Shown here: piece by piece, positions 6,298 through 15,367 of the stretch
Layout of the letters: each line of letters starts with the position of its first letter
How positions within the stretch are numbered: position 1 is the stretch's first letter
Assembly (NCBI GenBank): GCA_964539655.1
Contig: CAZIJH010000004.1
Span: 1-64,000, forward strand
Direction of reading: 5' to 3'
From: CAZIJH01 sp964539655
GTDB taxonomy: Archaea > Aenigmatarchaeota > Aenigmatarchaeia > CG10238-14 > SCSR01
DNA length: 64,000 bases
Made by a program: the position numbers and the translations under genes
The notes under the pieces: generated by a model
Databases searched by the model: none
Seen by the model: only the letters and a program-made list of their open reading frames with translations
What the model was told of the DNA's origin: nothing

Positions 6298-8856
6298 CTA
6301 TTCTATCTTGTCGAGCTTGTATCTTAGGAACGCTCCTACTCCGCCGAGCTCCTTGAATTGCTGACCTTCTCGCGTGTCCAATGAAATGAATTTCACTTCC
6401 GCTCCGCTTACGATCGCTTTTTCGACCATAAGTTCTCCGATTTCGTCTTGATCAGCCGCGTGCAATTTTGTGTTGCATTTGTCACAAACCTGCATTTCGA
6501 TTATTTTTTTCGGAATATCCTTTTCGATTTTGTGGCCGTTCTGGCATTCGAACTTGACTCTGATCCAATCGAAGTCTTCGGAAATGAGAAGAGTTTCGAC
6601 AGCTCCCAAGTTGAGAGCTTTCAAAGTTTCGGTATACCCATAAATGACCTTTCCATTTTTCTGGATCTCCGTGAAAAAGTTTTTCATGATCTCTATTTCT
6701 TTTGTAATCGCGGCCTGCTCGAGAAGGTCCTGCGATTTGTTGACGAGCTCCTCGAGTCCGTATTCCCCGGTGTATCCGATGTCCTTCACGCCGAGTATCT
6801 TGTTTTGCAGCTGATAGTTCAGGTAATTCTCTTTCACGAACTTGTCTTTCACGGGACCGGGCCCTCCCATTATCAATCCGATGATGTTCTGTTTCAACAG
6901 AGTCTCGGCAGATATGTCCCCTATCTTGTTCATGAATAAGTTGACGGCGTCTTCCCTCAGCCTGTCATAACGGCCCTGTGAATTGTGCACTACTATTCCG
7001 TTGGCGATAAAATTCTGAGTTGAAGGAATGGATATGTCATATGCCTTGTCTTTTTCTCTTATTTTGTTGATTTCTTTTACGTGAGTAAGGATAAGGTCTC
7101 CTTCGCTTATGCTTTTGAGAAGTTTCATGATATTTTCAGCTTTCTGTTTTAGATGATTGTCTTTTGATTTTTTGATTTCGTCAAATCTCTTCTCAAAAAA
7201 TTTTAATACTTGTTTGTTAAATGTTGGAAATCCCTGTCTCTTCTTATTGTAAAAGAAATCCTGAACTCTCGGGAAGTTTTCCGTGTTCATCCCCATCTCT
7301 TCTGCCAGCAATCGTATGTATCTTCCATCAACGGGGACGTGTTTTGTATTCGATTGCAGTTTATTTTCTTTGAGTATTTCCTTCAACATCCCCGTTTTTC
7401 TTTTCGATCCGAATCCAATTTGATTTTGGAATGCGCACAACGAATCGTAATCGCTGATCCTGACTCTATGTTTGATGTAAGTCTTTTTAGGTCCGCCAAG
7501 TATGCTGTACTCGGATTCGTCTCTTGAATAAGAGTTTATGATTCCGAATCTTAACAAGAACAGCTGCAAAATTCTTATTACTTCCTCGCTCGACATCGTG
7601 ATGCCAACAGTCTTCCCGCTTGTGTCAACATAACCTTCCGCGTCAAACAGTCCCATAATGAAAGACGACAGCAATTTTTTGTCAAGCGTATGAAATATTT
7701 GATTCACGTGTCTCGGAGTCGAAAATATCCCTTTGAAATTTTTATCGATGTCATCCATCAAATCTTTGCTGTAGATTTTCACTTCAAATGTCCCTTTCGA
7801 TTTCCTAAACCTTTTTCCAGTGTTAATTTTGAAAAGCAGCTCTGATAATTTTCTGTACATGTCTGCAATTTCTTCGTCGCTATCATACAGAATAATTCTA
7901 TTCGTGTCCTTGGTGCCATCCCCTAAAATATACCCAAGCATTTGGTAAAGAAGACGCATTTTATTGCCATCATGCTCCAAGAATTTGGAATTAAATTCTG
8001 GAATCTGCCCATCTATATTTAATTTTTTAACTGTCAGAAGATTGTCTCCAACTTTTAAATCAGACGCGAACTTGATCTCGAATCCTTCCTTCCCCGGAAC
8101 GAAAACACGATGTTCCGGAGTCAGAGTTATCTCCATTTCAGGGCCCTTTGTTCTTATTTCAAGAAATTCGTTCGCATTTCTTTCCATTATGTCGTTGTGG
8201 CGGGCATCGATCGTTTTGTAACTTACAAGATCGGCTGACTTGATTGGATTGTCTTCCTTTTTCATGTCTTTGACTTCGACTATCCTTCCGTCAGACAACT
8301 GGACAAGTGTGTCCGGCGACAAGCACATTCCACCTTTTACCGTCTTCGATGGGACATTTCCTTCGATATTTTTTAACAAAATTATTTTTTTTCCGCGCAA
8401 AAGTCCGATCGTAGCTTCATGAGCGTCAAGGACAATCAGTCCGTAAACTTCCTTCTCCGATATCATGTCTTCCAGCGGATCCAAGACGAAAACCTGGTCG
8501 CAGTGGTAGAGCTTCCTCTCCATTTTTTCCGGAGGCTCGAAGCTCCAAATCTTGTAATCCTCCTTGCCCTCGACCTCGGAAATGTTTCCGCAGAAAATAG
8601 CCAATCCGTTCGGAGGTGTCTGCCTGAAAAGTTTCAGGTGCTGCACTACTTTCTCGAGCGCAGCCAGGACATTTTTTCTCGTTGTTTTCGATTTTATGTT
8701 GCTAGCTGTCGATTCTTCGCTCTTGATCTGGTTTATCGAATCCTGTAGGTTTCCTCCTGCAGGAACATAGACAGTGACCAGTTCCGTGTGCCTTCCTCTT
8801 ATCTTCTTCAGCTCTTTCACGAGTTTTCTGATTTTCAGAACGTCTTCTTCCTTCAT
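6298..8856 (-). CDS. prf1: Archaeal peptide chain release factor aRF1, interrupted by an intein
   Basis: An 852-residue precursor: a 404-residue aRF1 split by a 448-residue intein. The mature protein recognises stop codons and triggers hydrolysis of peptidyl-tRNA. Domain 1 has NIKS at residues 53-56 and YHCDQVF (YxCxxxF) at 117-123, the stop-codon reading elements. Domain 2 should carry GGQ, but here the joined exteins read KGG-M-SQGRYDRLRE, so the catalytic glutamine is methionine. Domain 3 follows, with a Cys pair minidomain (CQNGH, CDKC) and a terminal GAFLRYKL block. An AGGTGA site precedes the ATG at 8856. The gene is convergent with the orphan at 6024-6296. Function is confident; activity of the GGM variant is open. 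Confidence 0.95.
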   Translation of the reverse strand: MKEEDVLKIRKLVKELKKIRGRHTELVTVYVPAGGNLQDSINQIKSEESTASNIKSKTTRKNVLAALEKVVQHLKLFRQTPPNGLAIFCGNISEVEGKEDYKIWSFEPPEKMERKLYHCDQVFVLDPLEDMISEKEVYGLIVLDAHEATIGLLRGKKIILLKNIEGNVPSKTVKGGMCLSPDTLVQLSDGRIVEVKDMKKEDNPIKSADLVSYKTIDARHNDIMERNANEFLEIRTKGPEMEITLTPEHRVFVPGKEGFEIKFASDLKVGDNLLTVKKLNIDGQIPEFNSKFLEHDGNKMRLLYQMLGYILGDGTKDTNRIILYDSDEEIADMYRKLSELLFKINTGKRFRKSKGTFEVKIYSKDLMDDIDKNFKGIFSTPRHVNQIFHTLDKKLLSSFIMGLFDAEGYVDTSGKTVGITMSSEEVIRILQLFLLRFGIINSYSRDESEYSILGGPKKTYIKHRVRISDYDSLCAFQNQIGFGSKRKTGMLKEILKENKLQSNTKHVPVDGRYIRLLAEEMGMNTENFPRVQDFFYNKKRQGFPTFNKQVLKFFEKRFDEIKKSKDNHLKQKAENIMKLLKSISEGDLILTHVKEINKIREKDKAYDISIPSTQNFIANGIVVHNSQGRYDRLREDAVNLFMNKIGDISAETLLKQNIIGLIMGGPGPVKDKFVKENYLNYQLQNKILGVKDIGYTGEYGLEELVNKSQDLLEQAAITKEIEIMKNFFTEIQKNGKVIYGYTETLKALNLGAVETLLISEDFDWIRVKFECQNGHKIEKDIPKKIIEMQVCDKCNTKLHAADQDEIGELMVEKAIVSGAEVKFISLDTREGQQFKELGGVGAFLRYKLDKIE
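6982..8325 (-). mobile_element. Intein with LAGLIDADG homing endonuclease inside aRF1
   Basis: The 448-residue intein begins with Cys (CLSPDTLVQLSDGRIVEV, block A) at precursor residue 178 and ends in VVHN with Ser as the next extein residue, so all splicing residues are present. Block B is visible as TPEHRV and block F as YDISIPSTQNFIANG. Two LAGLIDADG motifs, LGYILGDG and IMGLFDAEG, mark a two-motif endonuclease in the middle, so it is probably still mobile. Insertion is directly after the GG of the catalytic loop, the sort of conserved site inteins favour. Confidence 0.93.
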
Positions 8857-8892
8857 TTCATGTTCACCTTGATAATACTATTCTAAATTTCT

Positions 8893-8901
8893 ATTTTATA
8901 T
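8893..8901 (+). promoter_or_regulatory. TATA-type promoter of the half-MFS gene
   Basis: The box ATTTTATAT lies 21-29 bases before the ATG at 8922, between divergent aRF1 and the transporter gene. Spacing fits a leaderless or nearly leaderless transcript. Confidence 0.4.
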
Positions 8902-8921
8902 CTGAAAAGCATATTTAAAAT

Positions 8922-9491
8922 ATGCACAAAGTTTTGAAGATTCTTATCTTCTCCAGCATTTTCTACAACTTTGCGGCGGGGCTTTTCGGGCCGATATACG
9001 CGATATTCGTCCAGGAGATTGGCGGAACGATTCTGACGGCGAGCATAGCATGGTCGGTCTATACCTTTTTTATAGGTGCACTGATGCTGATTTTCGGAAG
9101 GATGGAAGACAAGTTCAACAAGAGAAAACTTTTCGTTGTCGGCAGGGTGATAAACGCATGCGGAATTATTGGATACCTGTTTGTCGACTCGCCGGCTTCC
9201 TTGTTCGTTGTCCAGGGAATTTTGGGAGTGGCTGTGGCGATAATGAATCCCACGTTCGAAGCGATATTCTCACGCGGCCTTGACGTGGGCAAGGAGAGCA
9301 CTGAATGGTCTTTGTGGGAAGGCTCGATAAACATATTTTATTCCGGAGCGTCGCTGATCGGCGGGACGATCGCGTCTGTTTTCGGCTTCAAGTACCTTTT
9401 CATGTTCATGGCCGCTTCATCGATATTATCGACAATAGTTGCAACAATGCTCTTGAAAAAGAACGCGTGGAACTATTTTGTGAAAGTTTGA
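8922..9491 (+). CDS. Half-size MFS-type membrane transporter (six helices)
   Basis: A 189-residue membrane protein with about six transmembrane helices. The loop between helices 2 and 3 reads GRMEDKFNKRK, resembling the MFS motif A (GxLaDrxGrkr). Later loops are short. This is half of a canonical twelve-helix major facilitator, so it probably works as a dimer or is a reduced member of the family. Substrate cannot be told. The gene stands alone on the plus strand, divergent from aRF1. Possible alternative: the N-terminal half of a broken MFS gene, but no second half follows downstream. Confidence 0.7.
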   Translation: MHKVLKILIFSSIFYNFAAGLFGPIYAIFVQEIGGTILTASIAWSVYTFFIGALMLIFGRMEDKFNKRKLFVVGRVINACGIIGYLFVDSPASLFVVQGILGVAVAIMNPTFEAIFSRGLDVGKESTEWSLWEGSINIFYSGASLIGGTIASVFGFKYLFMFMAASSILSTIVATMLLKKNAWNYFVKV

Positions 9492-9532
9492 AGTTTGTAG
9501 TTTTATCTACAGCCTTTACCACAATTTAATAT

Positions 9533-10477
9533 ATGAAAAAAGGTTTTTTGGCATTTATTTTAATTTTAACAATCTCTGCATTGCTGGTTAATTCCACTTC
9601 GTATGCATTGGAAACTTGCCAATCCGGCGGCCTCACAACTTCTGTGCAAAAGGATTTCCAGATGTCTTACGTTGATCAGGATTTCATTCAGCTCACCAAC
9701 AAGGAATTGCTGAAAGACCTTTCGCAGTTGAAGGACCTTACATGTTTGCAATACGTTGACATGACCGAATGGGGGGTCAAAGGCGACACGGTGAATCTCG
9801 AAAAACTGACGAACCTCGTCGTGTTCAGCATGTACAATAATCCTGAAGTATACGGCGATGTATGCTCGCTGAAAGGCGCGACTAAATTGAAGAGTTTGAA
9901 GTTTGCTTTTGATCCGAAGGTTTACGGCGGCATTTCTTGCCTCAAAGATTTGAATCTTGACACTTTTGCGATGACGAACACGAAAATTTCAGGGGACCTT
10001 TCCGATCTGTCGCACATGACGAACTTGAAAGCGCTCTACATTTCAGGCACCGATGTTACTGGTGACATTTCTTCTCTGAGCGGCCTGTCGAATCTCGAAG
10101 AGCTCGGCATATCGGACGAGTTTCCTGGAAACTCCCCAATCACAGGCGACCTGTCTTCTCTTAACGGCCTCACTAAGCTGAAAAAGGTTTCACTCTATAA
10201 GATGAAGGTTACTAATTGCGACGAGTTCGTCAAAAACCATCCTAACATTGCAGGCGGATGTTCGGAAGTTTCACAGGGCTCGTTTGGAATTCCTTTTGGA
10301 GAAAATCCGCAGGATACGGGTATTGCAGACGGTCCTAAGAGTTCGCAGTACGCGGATGTGAAGTCTCTTGCCGGAAATTTTAATTACATAGTATTGATTG
10401 TGATTGCAATTGGAGCAATTGCGCTAATTTTCGTAGCAAAGAAATTTTTCTTTAAAAAATCGACAGCCAGAAAATAG
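9533..10477 (+). CDS. Secreted, membrane-anchored leucine-rich-repeat protein
   Basis: A 314-residue protein with a signal peptide (about residues 1-26), an LRR-like solenoid at about 55-230 and a C-terminal membrane helix (about 283-304) followed by KKFFFKKS. Repeats follow the pattern GDLSSLxxLTxLKxLxI in which G-D-[LIV] begins each strand; about six can be seen. Four cysteines (CQSGG, LTC, DVC, ISC) may form disulfides outside the cell. Likely role is adhesion or binding at the cell surface; bacterial and archaeal surface LRR proteins look the same. Nothing in the neighbourhood sets its target. Confidence 0.8.
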   Translation: MKKGFLAFILILTISALLVNSTSYALETCQSGGLTTSVQKDFQMSYVDQDFIQLTNKELLKDLSQLKDLTCLQYVDMTEWGVKGDTVNLEKLTNLVVFSMYNNPEVYGDVCSLKGATKLKSLKFAFDPKVYGGISCLKDLNLDTFAMTNTKISGDLSDLSHMTNLKALYISGTDVTGDISSLSGLSNLEELGISDEFPGNSPITGDLSSLNGLTKLKKVSLYKMKVTNCDEFVKNHPNIAGGCSEVSQGSFGIPFGENPQDTGIADGPKSSQYADVKSLAGNFNYIVLIVIAIGAIALIFVAKKFFFKKSTARK

Positions 10478-10791
10478 AATCTCGGTACAAAAATTAAGTA
10501 TGTCTTAATCTTGGACAATCATTTTTTTATTTTTCTCAAAATGACAAATTCACGCGGCGAGAAGGGAAGTTCATGAAAAGACTAACCTGATGTTGGTCAT
10601 CTGAGAATATACGCGGCTTATCAGAAACGGAACCAAGAATGGGTATATGCAATGGACGAACAAAAAATCGAGGAATCAGAAATATGAGATTGCAAATGAT
10701 GTCAAGTTCTTAGAATTCTCAAAAATAAAATATTTTATCCGATGTTTACATTATCGTTGTTATAAATAATTTACAACTCATTATCTACTTT
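10478..10791. other. 314-base intergenic region without a clear gene
   Basis: I see no ORF of believable composition here. A T-rich stretch after the LRR gene may end its transcript. A section around 10590-10610 has TGATGT and CTGA spaced like C/D-box sRNA boxes, but lacks a clean terminal stem and second box pair, so I do not call it. The last 35 bases hold the promoter of the next gene. Confidence 0.5.
10759..10771 (+). promoter_or_regulatory. TATA-type promoter of the orphan at 10792
   Basis: The box TTATAAATAATTT lies 21-33 bases before the ATG at 10792, matching archaeal TATA spacing for a leaderless mRNA. Confidence 0.5.
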
Positions 10792-11190
10792 ATGTCATAC
10801 GAGGAAGTAAAGGAAGTACTCCAAGATGCGCAAGACCTTTTCAGAAGATTTAAAAATATGGAAAGATGCGGCATCGCCGAAGATGAAAATTTTACAAAAG
10901 CGGAATTAAAACAAAGAGGTTATTCAATATTTGTTGGTAAAGGTAGACGTGCCAAAATGACCCCAACATTGAAGGGTGCGCAATTGGATGCTTTGGCCAA
11001 AGCCCTTGTAGATAAGTCACCAAACGTCGATCCATTAAATTCTCTACTTGCTTCAGCACATGGTTGGGATTTTTTGTACCAAATGATATCGGAAGGCAGA
11101 ACGTTATCTGATGACGATTTACGCCAACCTGAATTTCTGAAAAATTACACGGAAAATTTAAATTATTTCAGAAAGTTGTATAACGTTTAA
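10792..11190 (+). CDS. Unknown soluble protein
   Basis: A 132-residue, mostly helical protein with a well-placed TATA box and no ribosome binding site, so probably leaderless. The first 30 residues could form a coiled helix (EEVKEVLQDAQDLFRRF). No metal motif or membrane segment is seen and I do not recognise the family. It overlaps the convergent ValRS gene by four bases. Confidence 0.6.
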   Translation: MSYEEVKEVLQDAQDLFRRFKNMERCGIAEDENFTKAELKQRGYSIFVGKGRRAKMTPTLKGAQLDALAKALVDKSPNVDPLNSLLASAHGWDFLYQMISEGRTLSDDDLRQPEFLKNYTENLNYFRKLYNV

Positions 11191-13529
11191 CTTTTAATGT
11201 TGTGCATCGCTTTTAGATCTTTCTCAAATTTTTTTAATTCTTTCGGAATTTTTATCTGGATTTCTTCCCTCAATGAAATTCCTTTTTCTTTTTTGATGTT
11301 CCAGATTTCGGAATTGAATCCGATTATTTTTTCCGTAATGTTCAGAATTTTCTTGTCGGGTTCCGAATCCAGATCTTTGAATTCTTTTTTCTGAAGATTT
11401 TTGTCGTCGTAAAGTTCGTTGTAAATATAATCGGTAACAAACGGGCATATTGGCGAAAGCAGTTGCAGAACAGTCTTCAGGCATTGGTGCAGAGTGTACC
11501 ATGCCGCCTTCTTGTCAGCGTCGCTGAAATTCGTTCCGTACGCTCTCGGCTTGCACATCTCCATGTAGTGCGCCGCAAGCGTTCCCCAGACGAAATCCCT
11601 TATCTTCGTCGACGGCACGAAAAAATTGTAATCGACATACCCTTCTTCCGATTCTTTCACGAGCTTCGCGAGTTCGGCAAGTATCCATTCGTCTGTCTTC
11701 GTCAGCTTAACTTTCTTCGGCTCGGGAAACATCGAGATGTATCTGGACACGTTCCACAATTTTGTTACGAACTTGCTCGCGCCCTGTATCTTCTCTTCCG
11801 AGAATCTGAAATCCGATCCGAGGCTGACCTCCGATGCGTTCCAGAACCTGAACGAGTCAGCTCCGAATTTTTCGAGAACAGGAAGAGGGTCGACCACATT
11901 CCCCTTGCTCTTGCTCATCTTTTCTCCTTTCTCGTCTACTCCGTATCCCATTATCCACGCGTGGTCGAACGCGATTTTTCCGGTGAGCTGGAAGCAGCGG
12001 AGGAGCGTATAATATAGCCATGTCCTGACGATCTCTTTCGCCTGTGTCCTTATGCTTGTCGGGAACGCCTTCTTGAAAAGTTTTTCATTCGTCTTGTATC
12101 CGGACACGAAAAGCGCGGATATGCTCGAGTCCATCCACGTGTCGAACGTCCTCGTCTCGCCGACGAATTCCTTCGATCCGCATTGCTCGCATTTCTTGAA
12201 CGGCGCCTTCTGTTTCCACGGCTGATAGTATTTTCCGGGCTCCGGCAGATGCGGCCTTCCGCAATCCTTGCAATACCAGATTGGAATCTCTGTCGCGTAG
12301 TATCTCCTTCTCGAAATCGGCCAGTCGATCGAAACAGAATCTATCCAGTTCAACAGGATCTGCCTGTGCTCCTCCGGATGGAAAATCAGTTTCTTCGCGA
12401 GCTTTTTCATTTCGGGCACGAACTCGATCTGCTTCAGATAAAATTCTTTCATCGGGATGATTTCGATAGGATTCTTGCTTCTCTCGCATACGGGAGTCCT
12501 GTGCGTGATTTTTTCTTTCTTGGCCACTCTTCCGAGTTGTTCCAAGTCTTCAGTTATTTTTTGTCTAGCTTCTTTTGTTTTCATGCCTGCATAATTTCTG
12601 GCGTTCTTCGTCATCCTTCCGTCCTCGCCTATCGCGATTATTTCTTCCAATTTTAATTCCCTGAAAAGTCTGACGTCTGCGTAATCACCGTAGCTGCATA
12701 TCATCACCGCGCCGCTCCCGAATTTCGGATCGGCCTGAGGATGCGCGATTATCGGGACTTCCCTGTTGAAAACTGGAACTATCGCCGTCTGTCCTTTGAG
12801 ATGCAAGTATCTCTCGTCCTCCGGATTTACGATTATCGCCTGGCAGCTGCACATGAGCTCCGGTCTTGTTGTTGCAATTGTGATAAATTCTCCGTCTTTC
12901 ACTTCAAAATTAACATGCACGAGATCTGTCGGCAAATCGGAATACAAAACTTCTGCGTCCGCGATCGTGGTCCTGCACACCGGACAATAGTTGTTGGGTC
13001 TCGTGTCCTCGTAAATCAGTCCCTTTTTCCAGAGTTCGATGAAAGTTGTCTGAGTCAGTTTTCTGTATTCTTCCGAATCGGTCCTGTAATAATTTTCAAA
13101 GTTTCCGGACATTCCCATCGATTTCATGATTCCGATCATGTATTCCTCCAAATCGTCGAGAGCGTGCTTGCAATGTTCGATGAAGACTTCTCTCGGAGTC
13201 TGGTGTATGCTGATGTTGAATTTTTTTTCCGTGTACGTTTCAACGGGGAGGCCGTTCCTGTCTATTCCTATCGGAAAGTTCACTTCGTTCCCCATCAGCC
13301 TCGCTGTCCTGGCGATCATGTCTATCTGAGAATAATGCGCCGCGGCTCCGACGTGCCACGGTTTTCCTGAAGGATACGGGGGAGGCGTGTCGATGGTGAA
13401 AATTTTTTTCTTGCTGTCTTCGTCGAACGAGAATATTTTTTCCTTGTTCCACCTTGCAAAAATTTCCTTCTCGTGAGAGAATTCCCACCTGATCTCCTTG
13501 AGTTTGGGCTCTAGTTTTTCCTGTTCCAT
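11187..13529 (-). CDS. valS: Valyl-tRNA synthetase
   Basis: A 780-residue class Ia aminoacyl-tRNA synthetase charging tRNA-Val. The HIGH-type motif appears as WHVG at residues 58-61 after IDTPPPYPSG, and KMSKS is exact (EKMSKSKGN) in the second half of the catalytic core. CP1 editing-domain sequence with TIATTRPE is present, and zinc-type cysteine pairs occur (CPVC, CKDC, CEQC). FDTWMDSS fits the archaeal ValRS family better than IleRS or LeuRS, and the length is slightly short for ValRS because the C-terminal anticodon region is compact. LeuRS or IleRS is the alternative, less likely from the PPPYPSG block. It has its own upstream region. Confidence 0.85.
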   Translation of the reverse strand: MEQEKLEPKLKEIRWEFSHEKEIFARWNKEKIFSFDEDSKKKIFTIDTPPPYPSGKPWHVGAAAHYSQIDMIARTARLMGNEVNFPIGIDRNGLPVETYTEKKFNISIHQTPREVFIEHCKHALDDLEEYMIGIMKSMGMSGNFENYYRTDSEEYRKLTQTTFIELWKKGLIYEDTRPNNYCPVCRTTIADAEVLYSDLPTDLVHVNFEVKDGEFITIATTRPELMCSCQAIIVNPEDERYLHLKGQTAIVPVFNREVPIIAHPQADPKFGSGAVMICSYGDYADVRLFRELKLEEIIAIGEDGRMTKNARNYAGMKTKEARQKITEDLEQLGRVAKKEKITHRTPVCERSKNPIEIIPMKEFYLKQIEFVPEMKKLAKKLIFHPEEHRQILLNWIDSVSIDWPISRRRYYATEIPIWYCKDCGRPHLPEPGKYYQPWKQKAPFKKCEQCGSKEFVGETRTFDTWMDSSISALFVSGYKTNEKLFKKAFPTSIRTQAKEIVRTWLYYTLLRCFQLTGKIAFDHAWIMGYGVDEKGEKMSKSKGNVVDPLPVLEKFGADSFRFWNASEVSLGSDFRFSEEKIQGASKFVTKLWNVSRYISMFPEPKKVKLTKTDEWILAELAKLVKESEEGYVDYNFFVPSTKIRDFVWGTLAAHYMEMCKPRAYGTNFSDADKKAAWYTLHQCLKTVLQLLSPICPFVTDYIYNELYDDKNLQKKEFKDLDSEPDKKILNITEKIIGFNSEIWNIKKEKGISLREEIQIKIPKELKKFEKDLKAMHNIKS

Positions 13530-13591
13530 TTGAATCTGGTAATATTAATCAAACTTACAGAAACTTAAAAATGTTTTTGGTGGTCGCCGTT

Positions 13592-15064
13592 TTACCTTTC
13601 GAAGTCCGTGTACTGCGAAAATGTCCACGGCCCAGATCCGCAGCTGGAATAATGCCTTGCAATTCTCAGCGTGGTTGGAGAAGTCAGTTGGATTATGAAG
13701 GATCTCACGGTATTTCCGTAATCTATAGTGCTTACATCGTAACAATAGACGTTTCCGTCAGACTTCACGTCCTTGAAATCGCGGTTCACCAGTCCAGAGG
13801 AAGTGGGGGTGAAGGTGTAAACACTAGTCAGGACATCGCTCACTGAGGTGCCCACAGCAAAGACTCCCGTTGTCGGATTGATATTGTCGTGCGCAAGGGT
13901 GAGCTGGTATTGTTCCTGATCAATATCCGCAAATGCTTCTCCGCCAACTTTAACCCAGATTCCCTGCGCGGTGTTCGGCACGTCCTGCGCCACTTCGCCG
14001 CAGAGAGGCGCGATTGTTCTTTTCGCGGAGCCGTCATATTTTCCTAGTTTCGTGGTGAGCATTGTTTTGAGCGCCGATGTGTAATAGTCGATCGGGCAGG
14101 TTGCATTAACGTAATGATAATCTTGATAACGCGCGGGGTTGGCAAAAACATTGGTGTTCCTTTCGTCGTAAGTTGTCCAATCTCCGCCACCTGTAACGCC
14201 GAGAACTTCGCCTGCGGAAACGGAAACATTCATCAGCTTGTCACTCACGACTCTTGTGATACCGCCAATGATATAAGTTTCAGTTTTGTCGTACGGCTCG
14301 ACAAACTTGTCCATTAATTTTTGCGAGAGCGATTTCACATGGTCAAAACGCATGATGACTTCTTCGCACGGCGCGAAGTCTATAATATACGCCGTTCCAG
14401 ATTCGCGGTTATCCGCTCTGACTTCCATGATCCACCCGTTGCCCGGAGCATAGAGTGTGGTTGGATTGAAAGTCGCGCTTCCGTGGGTAAAGTAGACATG
14501 ATCAGTCGGATAGACGTGCCCTCCCGGAGGATTGAAGTTTCCCAGCGGGATTATTGCGACAATTTTGCTTATGTCAACAGGAATCACGGAGAAGAGTTCC
14601 TTCTTTGTGCCGCATGACGGGAGCAGGTTCAAATAATCCGTTTTGGTCATGTTTCTCGGCAGCTCAAAAATCCACAAATTCGGATTGCAGTTTTCCTTTA
14701 TCCAATCGGTTCCCTGCATCGCGTACGTCACTCCGCTGAGCGTCGCGAGAAGAATTGTCTTCGGCTGCGATTCATACTGGTGTAATATTTTGTCAGGGCA
14801 TGTTTTTAGCGGCAATAAAGGATATCCTCCCGTATCAGTTGCCGGAATGGTCGGGCCGTTGTTAGAATTTACATTATGGCTTTTGTTCCAATCGTAATCG
14901 TATTGGGTGTTTCCAAAATTCTGGGGAAAATAATTGTTCTCGGGCCCCAACAAGGTTTCGCCGATGAACTTTGCAAGCCCCGAAAAAATGGCGCCAAAAA
15001 TTATCACGGCAATCGAAATTATGATTGCGATAGTTTTTATCGGCAGGCTTGGCAGTTTTGCCAT
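13592..15064 (-). CDS. Membrane-anchored surface protein with an M23/LytM-like domain
   Basis: A 490-residue protein with one N-terminal membrane segment (about residues 9-33) and a large extracellular part. Residues about 180-300 resemble the beta-sandwich of M23 peptidases and duplicated-hybrid-motif domains: GGHVYPTDHVYF, then LYAPGNGWI, MRFDHVK and VSAGEVLGVTGG. The usual Zn set HxxxD plus HxH is only partly kept (HVYPTD and a lone DH), so it may bind rather than cut. Cysteines occur in likely disulfide pairs. The C-terminal 180 residues are unassigned. The gene is transcribed away from the lmo0937 gene. Family placement is from pattern only. Confidence 0.6.
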   Translation of the reverse strand: MAKLPSLPIKTIAIIISIAVIIFGAIFSGLAKFIGETLLGPENNYFPQNFGNTQYDYDWNKSHNVNSNNGPTIPATDTGGYPLLPLKTCPDKILHQYESQPKTILLATLSGVTYAMQGTDWIKENCNPNLWIFELPRNMTKTDYLNLLPSCGTKKELFSVIPVDISKIVAIIPLGNFNPPGGHVYPTDHVYFTHGSATFNPTTLYAPGNGWIMEVRADNRESGTAYIIDFAPCEEVIMRFDHVKSLSQKLMDKFVEPYDKTETYIIGGITRVVSDKLMNVSVSAGEVLGVTGGGDWTTYDERNTNVFANPARYQDYHYVNATCPIDYYTSALKTMLTTKLGKYDGSAKRTIAPLCGEVAQDVPNTAQGIWVKVGGEAFADIDQEQYQLTLAHDNINPTTGVFAVGTSVSDVLTSVYTFTPTSSGLVNRDFKDVKSDGNVYCYDVSTIDYGNTVRSFIIQLTSPTTLRIARHYSSCGSGPWTFSQYTDFER

Positions 15065-15140
15065 GAAAATAATTGCTTCTCGGATAGCTTAAAATGATGA
15101 GCCAAAATAATCGATTCTAAAAATTGTTGTTATCGTTATA

Positions 15141-15164
15141 TGTCATCACTTCGGTGACAGAGAA
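15141..15164 (+). repeat. Dispersed GTCAC hairpin element, copy 2
   Basis: TGTCATCACTTCGGTGACAG with following AGAA matches the reverse complement of 3314-3338 at all but about two positions. It lies between the divergent surface-protein and lmo0937 genes, not beside a tRNA. Confidence 0.5.
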
Positions 15165-15203
15165 CGCTATTTAACGATTTTTACGAACTTCTTTCCGATG
15201 TAA

Positions 15204-15356
15204 ATGGGAATACTGACGTTTGTCGTAGCCGTGATTCTGATTATATGGCTGCTGGGATTTGTTGCAAATATTGTCGGCGGCCTCATCCACATATTGCTCG
15301 TCATTGTTGTAGTGATTGTCATAATCAGGCTGCTTAGAGGGGAAAAGATTTTCTGA
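15204..15356 (+). CDS. lmo0937-family small membrane protein
   Basis: A 50-residue protein with two hydrophobic helices split by GGLIH and ending RLLRGEKIF. The order of ILIIWLLGF, a short polar turn with GG and LIH, then a Val/Ile-rich helix and IIRLLRG, is that of the lmo0937 family, widespread in bacteria. Function is unknown; some members respond to envelope stress. Its occurrence in an archaeal genome suggests transfer from bacteria. The stop is 12 bases before the zinc-finger ORF, so the two are probably one transcript. Confidence 0.85.
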   Translation: MGILTFVVAVILIIWLLGFVANIVGGLIHILLVIVVVIVIIRLLRGEKIF

Positions 15357-15367
15357 AGGTGTCTGAC

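Noticed and set aside
10560..10640. Possible C/D-box sRNA
   Set aside because: TGATGT and CTGA boxes are present but the terminal stem and internal boxes are not convincing.
11187..13529. Reading this synthetase as LeuRS or IleRS
   Set aside because: Shorter than both, and the PPPYPSG start with the FDTW block fits the archaeal ValRS group better, though I could not run a search.
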